NCBI GenBank assembly: GCA_948946035.1
Contig: CARBKU010000106.1
Location: 1-5,335 of the forward strand
Source: an uncultured Clostridia bacterium
GTDB lineage: Bacteria > Bacillota > Clostridia > TANB77 > CAG-508
Direction: 5' to 3'
DNA: 5,335 nucleotides
Shown: one piece after another, positions 5,322 through 5,335 of the stretch
Layout: each line of letters begins with the position of its first letter
Numbering within the stretch: the stretch's first letter is position 1
The notes under the pieces: generated by a model
Told to the model about the DNA's origin: nothing
Databases searched by the model: none
Seen by the model: only the letters and a program-made list of their open reading frames with translations
Translations under genes and position numbers: made by a program

Positions 5322-5335
5322 ATGTATTTGAATAT
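5322..5335 (+). CDS. Start of a new gene, truncated by the window end (perhaps spo0A by synteny)
   Basis: An ATG at 5322 lies seven bases after a strong AAAGGAG site (5308-5314), and the reading frame gives MYLN before the window ends. Four residues do not allow identification. In many Bacilli and Clostridia the gene after spoIVB is spo0A, the sporulation master regulator, so that is the first candidate. This rests only on general gene order. The gap of 188 bp, the intervening hairpin and the separate -10-like site suggest it is transcribed independently of spoIVB. Confidence 0.5.

Noticed and set aside
1..5335. CRISPR array, tRNA, rRNA, transposase or attachment sites
   Set aside because: I saw no regularly spaced repeats, no tRNA cloverleaf motifs, no rRNA-like GC-rich blocks and no insertion-sequence ends on reading both strands.

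Overview
The window is very AT-rich, and every credible gene lies on the + strand. Codons are strongly A/T-ending (ATA Ile, AGA Arg, TTA Leu) and Shine-Dalgarno sites are strong (GGGAGGA, AAGGAGGA, AAAGGAG). A clear spoIVB gene shows that the organism makes endospores. Together these suggest a low-GC spore-forming member of the Firmicutes (Bacillota), most likely an anaerobic Clostridia lineage. The exact taxon cannot be fixed from this sequence.

Positions 1-3786 hold a co-directional run of five genes: the 3' end of one cut by the window edge, then four complete genes of 138, 205, 176 and 558 codons. Each complete gene encodes a bitopic protein with one hydrophobic helix at the extreme N-terminus and a polar, probably extracytoplasmic remainder. 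The 138- and 205-residue products begin with the same MENA..AL signature, and the first three products share a weak downstream pattern, so they look like paralogues. The 176-residue protein resembles TadE/DUF4320-type minor pilins in layout, and the 558-residue protein is a large version of the same plan. I infer a pilin/pseudopilin-like module of a Tad- or type II secretion-like apparatus whose ATPase and membrane platform would lie upstream. No ATPase is visible here, so this remains an inference. The run ends in a 15-bp perfect hairpin plus T-tract that overlaps the last stop codon.

Positions 3831-5133 are an independent unit. A good sigma-G-type promoter (TGAATA, 18 bp, AATACTA) precedes spoIVB, the S55-family serine peptidase that signals from the forespore to activate pro-sigma-K processing in the mother cell. 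All three expected catalytic residues (H231, D358, S373) and a PDZ domain are present. A 188-bp gap follows, with a probable terminator at 5205-5242 and a weak extended -10 element. After a good ribosome-binding site, a new gene begins at 5322 and is cut after four codons. By synteny in other clostridia it could be spo0A, but four residues cannot show this.

The least explained part is the block of small membrane-anchored proteins. It combines a repeated N-terminal helix without a canonical prepilin leader, a large terminal component and a position directly upstream of spoIVB.
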